Source: Plantago major (Eukaryota > Streptophyta > Magnoliopsida > Lamiales > Plantaginaceae). Taken from it: DNA of 64,000 nt. Below the pieces are notes generated by a model. That model saw only the letters and a program-made list of their open reading frames with translations. It was not told the origin of the DNA and made no database searches. The stretch lies in NCBI GenBank assembly GCA_026545765.1, contig CM048844.1:73313035-73377034 (forward strand), given 5' to 3'. This document shows, in pieces, positions 22,961 to 36,600 of the stretch. Numbering within the stretch: the stretch's first letter is position 1; each line of letters starts with the position of its first letter. Position numbers and translations under genes: made by a program.

Positions 22961-25689
22961 GAGTTAGTTTGTGTCAAATTATATTCACATGACATGGTTT
23001 GTCGTATAAAACCTTGTCTACGCACATACTCAACTATTTTGGTTGATCAAACCTCGAATTAAAAATGTATTTTTGAAACATCTAGTTTTCGAGAAAACCC
23101 AAAGGGGTTAGTACACGGTTTTTTTGTGAAAACACTCCATGTGGTTAGTTTGTGTCAAATTTTATTCACATGACATGGTTTGTGGTATAAAACATATTCT
23201 ACGCACATATTAAACTATTTTGGTTCATTGAACCTCGATTTATAAACGTATTTCCGTGACCTGTTGTCTTCAATAAAACTCAAAGGGGGTAGTACACGAT
23301 ATTTTGTGAAATATTCAATAGAGTTAGTTTGTGTCAAATTTTATTCACATGACATGGTTTGTGGTAGAAAACCTATTCTACGCTCATATTGAACTATTTT
23401 GGTTCATCGAACCTCGATTTAAAAACGTATTTCCGTGACCTGTTGTCTTCAATAAAACTCAAAGATGGTGGTACACGATTTTTTGTGAAACACTCGATAG
23501 AGATAGTTTGTGTCAAATTTTATTCACATGACATGGTTTGTGGTACACAGCCTAATCTACGCACATATTGAACTATTTTGGTTGATCGAACATCGAATTA
23601 TATGCGTATTGTTGAGACATCTAGTTTTCGAGAAACCAAAAGAGGTTAGTAGACGGTTTTTTTTGTAAAAACACTCCATGGGGTTAGTTTGTGTCAAATT
23701 TTATTCACATGACATGGTTTGTGGTATAAAACCTATTCTATGCAGATATTCAACTATTTTCGTTGATCGAACCTCGAATTAAAAACATATTTTTGAGACA
23801 TCTAGTTTTCGAGAAAACCCCGAGGGTGTTAGAACACGGTTTTTTGTAAAAACACCCCATGGGGTTGTTTGTGTCAAATTTTGTTCACATGACATGGTTT
23901 GTGGTATAAAACATATTCTACGCCCATATTGAACTATTTGGCTCATCGAACCACGATTTAAAAACGTATTTCCCTGACCTGTTGTCTTCAATAAAACTCA
24001 AAGGGGATAGTACACGATTTTTTGTGAAACACTCGATAGAGTTAGTCTGTGTCAAATTTTATTCACATGACATGGTTTGTGGTATACAACCTATTCTACG
24101 CACATATTTAACTATTTTGGTTCATCGAACCTCGATTTAAAAACGTTTTTCCGTGAACTGTTGTTTTCAATAAAACTCAAAGGGGTGGTACACGATTTTT
24201 TGTGAAACACTCGATAGAGATAGTTTGTGTCAAATTTTATTCACATGACAAGGTTTGTGGTATACAACCTATTCTATGCACATATTGAACTATTTTGGTT
24301 GATCGAACATCGAATTAAAAGCGTATTGTTGATACATCTAGTTTTCGAGAAAACCCAAAGAGATTATTACACGGTTTTTTGTGAAAACACTCCATGGGGT
24401 TAGTTTGTGTCAAATTTTATTCACATGACATGGTTTGTGGTATAAAAACTATTCAACGCACATGTTGAACTATTTTGGTTGATCGAACCTCGATTTAAAA
24501 ATATATTTCCATGATCTGTTGTCTTCAATAAAACTCAAAGAGGGTTGTACACGATTTTTTGTGAAACACTCGATAGAGTTAGTTTGTGTCAAATTTTATT
24601 CACATGACATGGTTTGTGGTATAAAACCTATTCTACGCATATATTCAACCATTTTGGTTGATCGAACCTCGAATTAAAAACGTATTTTTGAGACATCTAG
24701 TTTTCGAGAAAATCCAAAGGGCTTAAGTACACGGTTTTTTGTGAAAACACTCCATCGGGTTACTTTGTGTCAAATTTTATTCACATAACATGGTTTGTGG
24801 TATAAAAACTATTCAACGCAGATATTGAACTGTTATGGTTCATCGAACCTCGATTGAAAAATGTATATCCGTGACCTGTTGTCTTCAATAAAACTCAAAG
24901 AAGATAGTACATGATTTTTTGTGAAACACTCGATAGAGTTAGTTTGTGTCAAATTTTATTCACATGACATGGTTTGTTGTATAAAACCTATTCTACGCAC
25001 ATATTGAACTATTTTGGTTCATCGAACCTCGATTTGAAAACGTATTTCCGTGACCTGTTGTCTTCAATAAAACTCAATGTGGGTGGTACACGATTTTTTG
25101 TGAAACACTCGATAGAGATAGTATGTGTCAAATTTTATTCTCATGACATGGTTTGTGGAATAAAACCTATTCTACGCACATATTGAACTATTTTGGTTGA
25201 TCGAACATCGAATTAAAAGCGTATTGTTCAGACATCTAGTTTTCGAGAAAACCCAAAGAGGTTAGTACACGGTTTTTTATGAAAACACACCATGGGGTTA
25301 GTTTGTGTCAAATTTTATTCACATGACATGGTTTGTGGTATAAAACCTATTCTACGCACATATTCAACTATTTTGGTTGATCGAACATCGAATTAAAAGC
25401 GTATTGTTGAGACATCTAGTTTTCGAGAAAACCGAAAGAGGTTATTACACGGTTTTTTGTGAAAACACTCCATGGGGTTAGTTTGTATCAAATTTTATTC
25501 ACATGACATGGTTTGTGGTATAAAACCTATTCTACGCACATATTGAATTATTTTGGTTGATCGAACCTCGAATTAATAACATATTTTTGAGACATCTAGT
25601 TTTTCGAGAAAACCCAAAGGGTTTAGTACACGATTTTTTGTAAAAACACCCCGTAGGGGTTAGTTTGTGTCAAATTTTATTTACATGAC

Positions 25690-28600
25690 ATGGTTTGTGG
25701 TATAAAACCTATTCTACGCCCATATTGAACTATTTTGGTTCATCGAACCTCCATTTAAAAACGTATTTCCGTGACCTGTTGTCTTCAATAAAACTCAAAG
25801 AGGATAGTACACGATTTTTTGTGAAACACTCGATAGAGTTATTTTGTGTCAAATTTTATTTACATGACATGGTTTGTGGAATACAACCTATTCTACGGAC
25901 ATATTGAACTATTTTGGTTGATCGAACCTCGAATTAAAAACATATTTTTGAGACATCTAGTTTTCGAGAAAACCCAAATGGGTTAGTACACGGTTTTTTG
26001 TAAAAACACCCCATGGGGTTAGTTTGTGTCAAATTTTATTCACATGACATGGTTTGTGGTATAAAACCTATTCTACGCCCATATGGAACTATTTTGGTTC
26101 ATCGAACCACAATTTAAAAACGTATTTCCGTGACCTGTTGTCTTCAATAAAACTCAAAGAGGGTAATACACGATTTTTTGTGAAACACTCGATAGAGTTA
26201 GTTTGTGTCAAATTTTATTCACATAACATGGTTTGTGGTACACAACCTATTCTACGCACATATTTAACTATTTTAGTTCATCGAACCTCTATTTAAAAAT
26301 GTTTTTCCGTGAACTGTTGTCTTCAATAAAACTCAAAGGAGGTGGTACACGATTTTTTGTGAAACACTCGATAGAGATTGTTTGTGTCAAATTTTATTCA
26401 CATGACATAGTTTGTGGTATAAAACCTATTCTACGCACATATTGAACTATTTTGGTTGATCGAACTTCGAATTAAAAGCGTATTGTTGATACATCTAGTT
26501 TTCGAGAAAACACAAAGAGGTTATTACACGGTTTTTTGTGAAAACACTCCATGGGGTGAGTTTGTGTCAATTTTTATTCACATGACATGGTTTGTGGTAT
26601 AAAAACTATTCAACGCACATATTGAACTGTTTTGGTTCATCGAACCTCGATTTGAAAACGCAATTCCGTGACCTGTTGTCTTCAATAAAACTCAAAGGGG
26701 GTAGTACATGATATTTTGTGAAATATTCAATAAAGTTAGTTTGTGTCAAATTTTATTCACATTACATGGTTTGTAGTATAAAACTTATTCCACGCTCATA
26801 TTGAACTATTTTGGTTCATCGAACCACGATTTAAAAACGTATTTCCGTGACCTGTTGTCTTCAATAAAATTCAAAGAGGATAGTACACGATTTGTTGTGA
26901 AACACTCGATAGAGTTAGTTTGTGTCAAATTTTATTCACATGACATGGTTTGTTGTATAAAAACAATTCAACGCACATATTGAACTATTTTGGTCCATCG
27001 AACCTCGATTTAAAAATGTATTTCCATGATCTGTTGTCTTCAATAAAACTCAAAGGAGGTAGTACACGATTTTTTGTGAAACACTCGATAGAGTTAGTTT
27101 ATGTCAAATTTTATTCACATGAAATGGTTTGTGGTATAATACCTATTCTATGCACATATTCAAATATTTTGGTTGATCAAACCTCGAATTAAAAACGTAT
27201 TTTTGAGACAACTAGTTTTCGAGAAAACCCAAAGGGGTCAAGTACACAATTTTATTGTGAAAACACTCCATGGGGTTAGTTTGTGTCTAATTTTATTCAC
27301 ATGACATGGTTTGTGGTATAAAAACTATTCAACGCACAAATTGAACTGTTTTGGTTCATCGAACCTCGATTTGAAAAAGCAATTCCGTGACCTGTTGTCT
27401 TCAGTAAAACTCAAAGGGGGTAGTACACGATATTTTGTGAAATATTCAATAGAGTTTGTTTGTGTCAAATTTTATTCACATAACATTGTTTGTGGTATAA
27501 AACCTATTCTACGCCCATATTGAACTATTTTGGTTCATCGAACCTCCATTTAAAAACGTATTTCCGTGACCTGTTGTCTTCAATAAAACTCAAAGAGGAT
27601 AGTACACGATTTTTTGTGAAACACTCGATAGAGTTATTTTGTGTCAAATTTTATTTACATGACATGGTTTGTGGAATACAACCTATTCTACGGACATATT
27701 GAACTATTTTGGTTGATCGAACCTCGAATTAAAAACATATTTTTGAGACATCTAGTTTTCGAGAAAACCCAAATGGGTTAGTACACGGTTTTTTGTAAAA
27801 ACACCCCATGGGGTTAGTTTGTGTCAAATTTTATTCACATGACATGGTTTGTGGTATAAAACCTATTCTACGCCCATATGGAACTATTTTGGTTCATCGA
27901 ACCACAATTTAAAAACGTATTTCCGTGACCTGTTGTCTTCAATAAAACTCAAAGAGGGTAATACACGATTTTTTGTGAAACACTCCATGGGGTTAGTTTG
28001 TGTCAATTTTTATTCACATGACATGGTTTGTGGTATAAAAACTATTCAACGCACATATTGAACTGTTTTGGTTCATCGAACCTCGATTTGAAAATGCAAT
28101 TCCGTGACCTGTTGTCTTCAATAAAACTCAAAGGGGGTAGTACATGATATTTTGTGAAATATTCAATAAAGTTAGTTTGTGTCAAATTTTATTCACATTA
28201 CATGGTTTGTAGTATAAAACTTATTCCACGCTCATATTGAACTATTTTGGTTCGTCGAACCTCGATTTAAAAACGTATTTCCGTGACCTGTTGTCTTCAA
28301 TAAAATTCAAAGAGGATAGTACACGATTTTTTGTGAAACACTCGATAGAGTTAGTTTGTGTCAAATTTTATTCACATGACATGGTTTGTTGTATAAAAAC
28401 AATTCAACGCACATATTGAACTATTTTGGTCCATCGAACCTCGATTTAAAAATGTATTTCCATGATCTGTTGTCTTCAATAAAACTCAAAGGAGGTAGTA
28501 CACGATTTTTTGTGAAACACTCGATAGAGTTAGTTTATGTCAAATTTTATTCACATGAAATGGTTTGTGGTATAATACCTATTCTATGCACATATTCAAA

Positions 28601-28925
28601 TATTTTGGTTGATCAAACCTCGAATTAAAATCGTATTTTTGAGACAACTAGTTTTCGAGAAAACCCAAAGGGGTCAAGTACACAATTTTATTGTGAAAAC
28701 ACTCCATGGGGTTAGTTTGTGTCTAATTTTATTCACATGACATGGTTTGTGGTATAAAAACTATTCAACGCACAAATTGAACTGTTTTGGTTCATCGAAC
28801 CTCGATTTGAAAAAGCAATTCCGTGACCTGTTGTCTTCAGTAAAACTCAAAGGGGGTAGTACACGATATTTTGTGAAATATTCAATAGAGTTTGTTTGTG
28901 TCAAATTTTATTCACATGACATGGT
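25690..28925 (+). repeat. 1795-bp duplication whose second copy is one dimer shorter
   Basis: 25690-26165 matches 27485-27960 at an offset of 1795. Further on, about 26570-27485 matches about 28006-28921 at an offset of 1436. The difference, 359 bp, is exactly one dimer. Near 27980 the text GTGAAACACTCCATGGGG joins a type A start to a type B end, as expected at an unequal exchange point. Confidence 0.85.
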
Positions 28926-29117
28926 TTGTGGTATAAAAACTATTCAACGCACATATTGAACTGTTTTGGTTCATCGAACCTCGATTTGAAAATGCAATTC
29001 CGTGATCTGTTATCTTCAATAAAACTCAAAGGGGGTAGTACATGATATTTTGTGAAATATTCAATAAAGTTAGTTTGTGTCAAATTTTATTCACATGACA
29101 TGGTTTGTGGTATAAAA

Positions 29118-30917
29118 CCTATTCAATTGACATATTGAACTGTTTTGGTTCATCGAACATCGATTTAAAAATGTATATCCGTGACCTGTTGTCTTCAATA
29201 AAACTCAAAGAGGATAGTACATGATTTTTTGTGAAACACTCGATAGAGTTAGTTTGTGTTAAATTTTATTCACATGACATGGTTTTTGTATAAAACCTAT
29301 TCTACGCACATATTGAACTATTTTGGTTCATCGAACCTCGATTTAAAAACGTATTTCCGTGACCTGTTGTCTTCAATAAAACTCAAAGTGGGTGGTACAC
29401 GATTTTTTGTGAAACACTCGATAGAGATAGTATGTGTCAAATTTTATTCTCATGACATGGTTTGTGGAATAAAACCTATTCTACGCACATATTGAACTAT
29501 TTTGGTTGATCGAACATCGAATTAAAAGCGTATTGTTCAGACATCTAATTTTCGAGAAAGCCCAAAGAGGTTAGTACACGGTTTTTTATGAAAACACACC
29601 ATGGGGTTAGTTTGTGTCAAATTTTATTCACATGACATGGTTTGTGGTATAAAACCTATTCTACGCACATATTCAACTATTTTGGTTGATCGAACATCGA
29701 ATTAAAAGCGTATTGTTGAGACATCTAGTTTTCGAGAAAACCCAAAGAGGTTATTACACGGTTTTTTGTGAAAACACTCCATGGGGTTAGTTTGTATCAA
29801 ATTTTATTCACATGACATGGTTTGTGGTATAAAACCTATTCTACGCACATATTGAATTATTTTGGTTGATCGAACCTCGAATTAATAACATATTTTTGAG
29901 ACATCTAGTTTTTCGAGAAAACCCAAAGGGGTTAGTACACGATTTTTTGTAAAAACACCCCGTAGGGGTTAGTTTGTGTCAAATTTTATTCACATGACAT
30001 GGTTTGTGGTATAAAACCTATTCAATCGACATATTGAACTGTTTTGGTTCATCGAACATCGATTTAAAAATGTATATCCGTGACCTGTTGTCTTCAATAA
30101 AACTCAAAGAGGATAGTACATGATTTTTTGTGAAACACTCGATAGAGTTAGTTTGTGTCAAATTTTATTCACATGACATGGTTTGTTGTATAGAACCTAT
30201 TCTACGCACATATTGAACTATTTTGGTTCATCGAACCTCGATTTAAAAACGTATTTCTGTGACCTGTTGTCTTCAATAAAACTCAAAGTGGGTGGTACAC
30301 GATTTTTTGTGAAACACTCGATAGAGATAGTATGTGTCAAATTTTATTCTCATGACATGGTTTTTGGAATAAAACCTATTCTACGCACATATTGAACTAT
30401 TTTGGTTGATCGAACATCGAATTAAAAGCGTATTGTTCAGACATCTAATTTTCGAGAAAACCCAAAGAGGTTAGTACACGGTTTTTTATGAAAACACACC
30501 ATGGGGTTAGTTTGTGTCAAATTTTATTCACATGACATGGTTTGTGGTATAAAACCTATTCTACGCACATATTCAACTATTTTGGTTGATCGAACATCGA
30601 ATTAAAAGCGTATTGTTGAGACATCTAGTTTTCGAGAAAACCCAAAGAGGTTATTACACGGTTTTTTGTGAAAACACTCCATGGGGTTAGTTTGTATCAA
30701 ATTTTATTCACATGACATGGTTTGTGGTATAAAACCTATTCTACGCACATATTGAATTATTTTGGTTGATCGAACCTCGAATTAATAACATATTTTTGAG
30801 ACATCTAGTTTTTCGAGAAAACCCAAAGGGGTTAGTACACGATTTTTTGTAAAAACACCCCGTAGGGGTTAGTTTGTGTCAAATTTTATTCACATGACAT
30901 GGTTTGTGGTATAAAAC
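29118..30917 (+). repeat. 900-bp five-monomer repeat, two tandem copies
   Basis: The copies are marked by the rare words CCTATTCAATTGACATATTG at about 29116 and CCTATTCAATCGACATATTG at about 30015, and by CACCCCGTAGGGGTTAG near their ends. Near-identical blocks without the first marker occur at about 24815-25710 and 47905-48800. Confidence 0.88.
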
Positions 30918-32689
30918 CTATTCTACGCCCATATTGAACTATTTTGGTTCATCGAACCTCCATTTAAAAACGTATTTGCGTGACCTGTTGTATTCAATAA
31001 AACTCAAAGAGGATAGTACACGATTTTTTGTGAAACACTCGATAGAGTTATTTTGTGTCAAATTTTATTCACATGACATGGTTTGTGGAATACAACCTAT
31101 TCTACGGACATATTGAACTATTTTGGTTGATCGAACCTCGAATTAAAAACATATTTTTGAGATATCTAGTTTTCGAGAAAACCCAAATGGGTTAGTACAC
31201 GGTTTTTTGTAAAAACACCCCATGGGGTTAGTTTGTGTCAAATTTTATTCACATGACATGGTTTGTGGTAGAAAACCTATTCTACGCCCATATGGAACTA
31301 TTTTGGTTCATCGAACCACGATTTAAAAATGTATTTCCGTGACCTGTTTTCTTCAATAAAACTCAAAGAGGGTAATACACGATTTTTTGTGAAACACTCG
31401 ATAGAGTTAGTTTGTGTCAAATTTTATTCACATAACATGGTTTGTGGTATACAACCTATTATACGCACATATTTAACTATTTTGGTTCATCGAACCTCTA
31501 TTTAAAAACGTTTTTCCGTGAACTGTTGTCTTCAATAAAACTCAAAGGAGGTGGTACACGATTTTTTGTGAAACACTCGATAGAGATAGTTTGTGTCAAA
31601 TTTTATTCACATGACATGGTTTGTGGTATAAAACCTATTCTACGCACATATTGAACTATTTTGGTTGATCGAACATCGAATTAAAAGCGTATTGTTGATA
31701 CATCTAGTTTTCGAGAAAACCCAAAGAGGTTATTACACGGTTTTTTGTGAAAACACTCCATGGGGTTAGTTTGTGTCAAATTTTATTCACATGACATGGT
31801 TTGTGGTATAAAAACTATTCAACGCACATATTGAACTGTTTTGGTTCATCGAACCTCGATTTGAAAATGCAATTCCGTGACCTGTTGTCTTCAATAAAAC
31901 TCAAAGGGGGTAGTACATGATATTTTGTGAAATATTCAATAAAGTTAGTTTGTGTCAAATTTTATTCACATGACATGGTTTGTGGTATAAAACCTATTCT
32001 ACGCTCATATTGAACTATTTTGGTTCATCGAACCTCGATTTAAAAACGTATTTCCGTGACCTGTTGTCTTCAGTAAAACTCAAAGAGGATAGTACACGAT
32101 TTTTTGTGCAACACTCGATAGAGTTAGTTTGTGTCAAATTTTATTCACATGACAGGATTTGTGGTATAAAACCTATTCTACGCACATATTGAACTATTTT
32201 GGTTGATCGAACTTCGAATTAAAAACGTATTTTTGAGACATCTAGTTTTCGAGAAAACCAAAGGGGTTAAGTACACGGTTTTTTGTGAAAACACTCCATC
32301 GGGTTAGTTTTTGTCAAATTTTATTCACATGACATGGTTTGTGGTATAAAAACTATTCAACGCACATATTGAACTGTTTTGGTTCATCGAACCTCGATTT
32401 AAAAATGTTTATCCGTGACCAGTTGTATTCAATAAAACTCAAAGGGGGTGGTACACGATTTTTTGTGAAACACTCGATAGAGATAGTTTGTGTCAAATTT
32501 TATTCTCATGACATGGTTTGTGGAATATAACCTATTCTACTCACATATTGAACTATTTTGGTTGATCGAACATCGAATTAAAAGCGTATTGTTCAGACAT
32601 CTAGTTTTCGAGAAAACCCAAAGAGGTTAGTACACGGTTTTTTATGAAAACACTCCATGGGGTTAGTTTGTGTCAAATTTTATATACAT

Positions 32690-33655
32690 TGTTGATACAG
32701 AAATATGTCCAATCCGTCATAAAGGACCTAGGAATGAATCCTAAGGCATCCTAAGTCATCCAATGGATCCGAGACACTTTGATCCGACCCAACGGTCCGA
32801 TCTTGGCAGACCAACCATGGTCCGACCCACCCTGAAAGAAAGGAACGAAGGATCTGGGACCTATTTGGCCCGACCCGGAACCATGGGTACGAGCCACCTT
32901 GGTCCGGGCCTCTCTGGGAAAGGTGCATAGTGCTAAGTCAGTACCCTCTCCGACCCAAGGACTCCGATCCGGATGTCAACTCGGATCTAGCTTGGCAGAT
33001 CTCTTAAAGCAACCAAGCAAATGGGCACCAAAGAGTGAGGTATCCGAACCCAGGAGCTCCGAATCGGAAGAGTTGGAAAGGCAAGAGAACTTCCTCAGCT
33101 GACAACCAAATGTGGTCCGGACCAATCGTCCGGACCCATCTCTCCGAACCTGGGAACTCGGCAGAACTTTTCACATCCTCAAGAACTCTCCCAATAATGA
33201 CCAAACTACCCCTAAAGCCCTAGATGGCATGGGCTAAAGCTTCATTATTGGGCTACGGGCCTCATATTAGCATTTGTGGCTCAATCGTAGCCTTAGACTT
33301 GGCGAAATCCTAGCAAGGCCTTCCATTTTGATGATAGCCTATAAATAAGGCACACATCCCAACAAGTAAGACACTTCGAACAAGTCATCTTGCTATTCAC
33401 ATCACGACCCCAATCCCGAGTATTATACAGAGTTGATCTTCAGTCACTCTCGAGTAAAGTCTCATCCCGGTTTGACACTTAGCAAACCGGGCACTAACCC
33501 CCCCCCCCTCCCCACTCAAGTGTGCAGGTCCTTACCGAAGTAGTTGGTCGCTGGTTCTTACGCCTTGGTCCTCACCTAGCAAGGAGCTTCTTACCTTGGC
33601 ACCTACTAGAGAACTTAAATAAAATCTAAGTAGTTGGGGAGTTTCACCCTCAACA
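32690..33655 (+). mobile_element. Solo LTR, Tat subfamily B (966 bp)
   Basis: Starts TGTTGATACAG and ends CCCTCAACA, with TATAAATA at 33340-33347. Its last 130 bp (GTAGTTGGTCGCTGGTTCTT and following) match the LTRs of element 2, not subfamily A. The flanks read TACAT and CACAT, which is a target duplication with one change. It lies in satellite on both sides. Confidence 0.93.
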
Positions 33656-36600
33656 CACATGACATTGTTTGTGGTGTAAAATCTATTCTACGCACATATT
33701 CAACTATTTTGGTTGATCGAACATCGAATTAAAAGCGTATTGTTGAGACATCTAGTTTTCGAGAAAACCCAAAGAGGTTATTACACGGTTTTTTGTGAAA
33801 ACACTCCATGGGGTTAGTTTGTATCAAATTTTATTCACATGACATGGTTTGTGGTAGAAAACGTATTCTACGCACATATTGAATTATTTTGGTTGATCGA
33901 ACCTCGAATTAAAAACATATTTTTGAGACATCTAGTTTTCGAGAAAACCCAAAGGGGTTAGTACACGATTTTTTGTAAAAACACCCCGTGGGATTAGTTT
34001 GTGTCAAATTTTATTCACATGACATGGTTTGTGGTATAAAACCTATTCTACGCCCATATTGAACTATTTTGGTTCATCGAACCTCCATTAAAAAACGAAT
34101 TTCCGTGACCTGTTGTCTTCAATAAAACTCAAAGAGGATAGTACACGATTTTTTGTGAAACACTCGATAGAGTTAGTTTGTGTCAAATTTTATTCACATG
34201 ACATGGTTTGTGGAATACAACCTATTCTACGGACATATTGAACTATTTTGGTTGATCGAACCTCGAATTAAAAACATATTTTTGAGACATCTAGTTTTCG
34301 AGAAAACCCAAAGGGGTTAGTACACGGTTTTTTGTAAAAACACCCCATGGGGTTAGTTTGTGTCAAATTTTATTCACATGACATGGTTTGTGGTATAAAA
34401 CCTATTCTACGCCCTTATTGAACTATTTTGGTTCATCGAACCACGATTAAAAACATATTTCCGTGACCTGTTGTCTTCAATAAAACTCAAAGGGGGTAAT
34501 ACACGATTTTTTGTAAAACACTCGATAGAGTTAGTTTGTGTCAAATTATATTCACATGACAACGTTTGCGGTATAAAACCTTTTCTACGCACATAATCAA
34601 CTATTTTGGTTGATCAAACCACGAATTAAAAACGTATTTTTGAGACATCTATTTTTCGAAAAAACCCAAAGGGGTTAGTACACGGTTTTTTTTTGTGAAA
34701 ACACTCCATGGGGTTAGTTTGTGTCTAATTTTATTCACATGACATGGTTTGTGGTATAAAACCTAATCTACGCACATATTGAACTATTTTGGTTGATCGA
34801 ACCTCGAATTAAAAACATATTTTTGAGACATCTAATTTTTGAGAAAACCCAAAGGGGGGTAGTACACGGTTTTTTATAAAAACACCCCATGGGGTTAGTT
34901 TGTGTCAAATTTTATTCACATGACATGGTTTGTGGTATAAAACCTATTCTACGCCCATATTGAACTATTTTGGTTCATCGAACTTCGATTTGAAAACGTA
35001 TATCCGTGACCTGTTGTATTCAATAAAACTCAAAGAGGATAGTACACGATTTTTTGTGAAACACTCAATAGAGTTAGTTTGTATCAAATTTTATTCACAT
35101 GACATGGTTTGTTGTACAAAACCTATATTACGCATATATTGAACTATTTTGGTTCATCAAACCTCGATTTAAAAACATATTTCCGTGACCAGTTGTCTTC
35201 AATAAAACTCAAAAGGGGTGGTACACGATTTTTTGTGAAACACTCGATAGAGATAGTTTGTGTCAAATTTTATTCTCATGACATGGTTTGTGGAATATAA
35301 CCTATTCTACGCACATATTGAACTATTTTGGTTGATCGAACATCGAATTAAAAGCGTATTGTTCAGACATCTAGTTTTCGAGAAAACCCAAAGAGGTTAG
35401 TACAGGGTTTTTTATGAAAACACTCCATGGGGTTAGTTTGTGTCAAATTTTATTCACATGACATGGTTTGTGGTATAAAATCTATTCTACGCACATATTC
35501 AACTATTTTGGTTGATCGAACATCGAATTAAAAGCGTATTTTTGAGACATCTAGTTTTCGAGAAAACCCAAAGGGGTTAGTACACGGTTTTTTGTAAAAA
35601 CACCCCATGGGGTTAGTTTGTGTCAAATTTTATTCACATGACATGGTTTGTGGTATAAAACCTATTCTACGCCCTTATTGAACTATTTTGGTTCATCGAA
35701 CCACGATTAAAAACATATTTCCGTGACCTGTTGTCTTCAATAAAACTCAAAGGGGGTAATACACGATTTTTTGTGAAACACTCGATAGAGTTAGTTTGTG
35801 TCAAATTATATTCACATGACAACGTTTGCGGTATAAAACCTTTTCTACGCACATAATCAACTATTTTGGTTGATCAAACCACGAATTAAAAACGTATTTT
35901 TGAGACATCTATTTTTCGAAAAAACCCAAAGGGGTTAGTACACGGTTTTTTTTTGTGAAAACACTCCATGGGGTTAGTTTGTGTCTAATTTTATTCACAT
36001 GACATGGTTTGTGGTATAAAACCTAATCTACGCACATATTGAACTATTTTGGTTGATCGAACCTCGAATTAAAAACATATTTTTGAGACATCTAATTTTT
36101 GAGAAAACCCAAAGGGGGGTAGTACACGGTTTTTTATAAAAACACCCCATGGGGTTAGTTTGTGTCAAATTTTATTCACATGACATGGTTTGTGGTATAA
36201 AACCTATTCTACGCCCATATTGAACTATTTTGGTTCATCGAACTTCGATTTGAAAACGTATATCCGTGACCTGTTGTATTCAATAAAACTCAAAGAGGAT
36301 AGTACACGATTTTTTGTGAAACACTCAATAGAGTTAGTTTGTATCAAATTTTATTCACATGACATGGTTTGTTGTACAAAACCTATATTACGCATATATT
36401 GAACTATTTTGGTTCATCAAACCTCGATTTAAAAACATATTTCCGTGACCAGTTGTCTTCAATAAAACTCAAAGGGGGTGGTACACGATTTTTTGTGAAA
36501 CACTTGATAGAGATAGTTTGTGTCAAATTTTATTCTCATGACATGGTTTGTGGAATATAACCTATTCTACGCACATATTGAACTATTTTGGTTGATCGAA

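Larger units (their letters stand above)
18923..32689 (+). repeat. 179-bp satellite array, block 2 (longest uninterrupted stretch)
   Basis: About 77 monomers over 13.8 kb, all in the same orientation, with mixtures of type A, an A variant with GATATTTTGTGAAATATTCAAT, type B, and B variants with GCGTATTGTTGAGACATC or GTAAAAACACCCCATGGGG. It contains several higher-order duplications, entered separately. It ends at a solo LTR. Confidence 0.97.
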
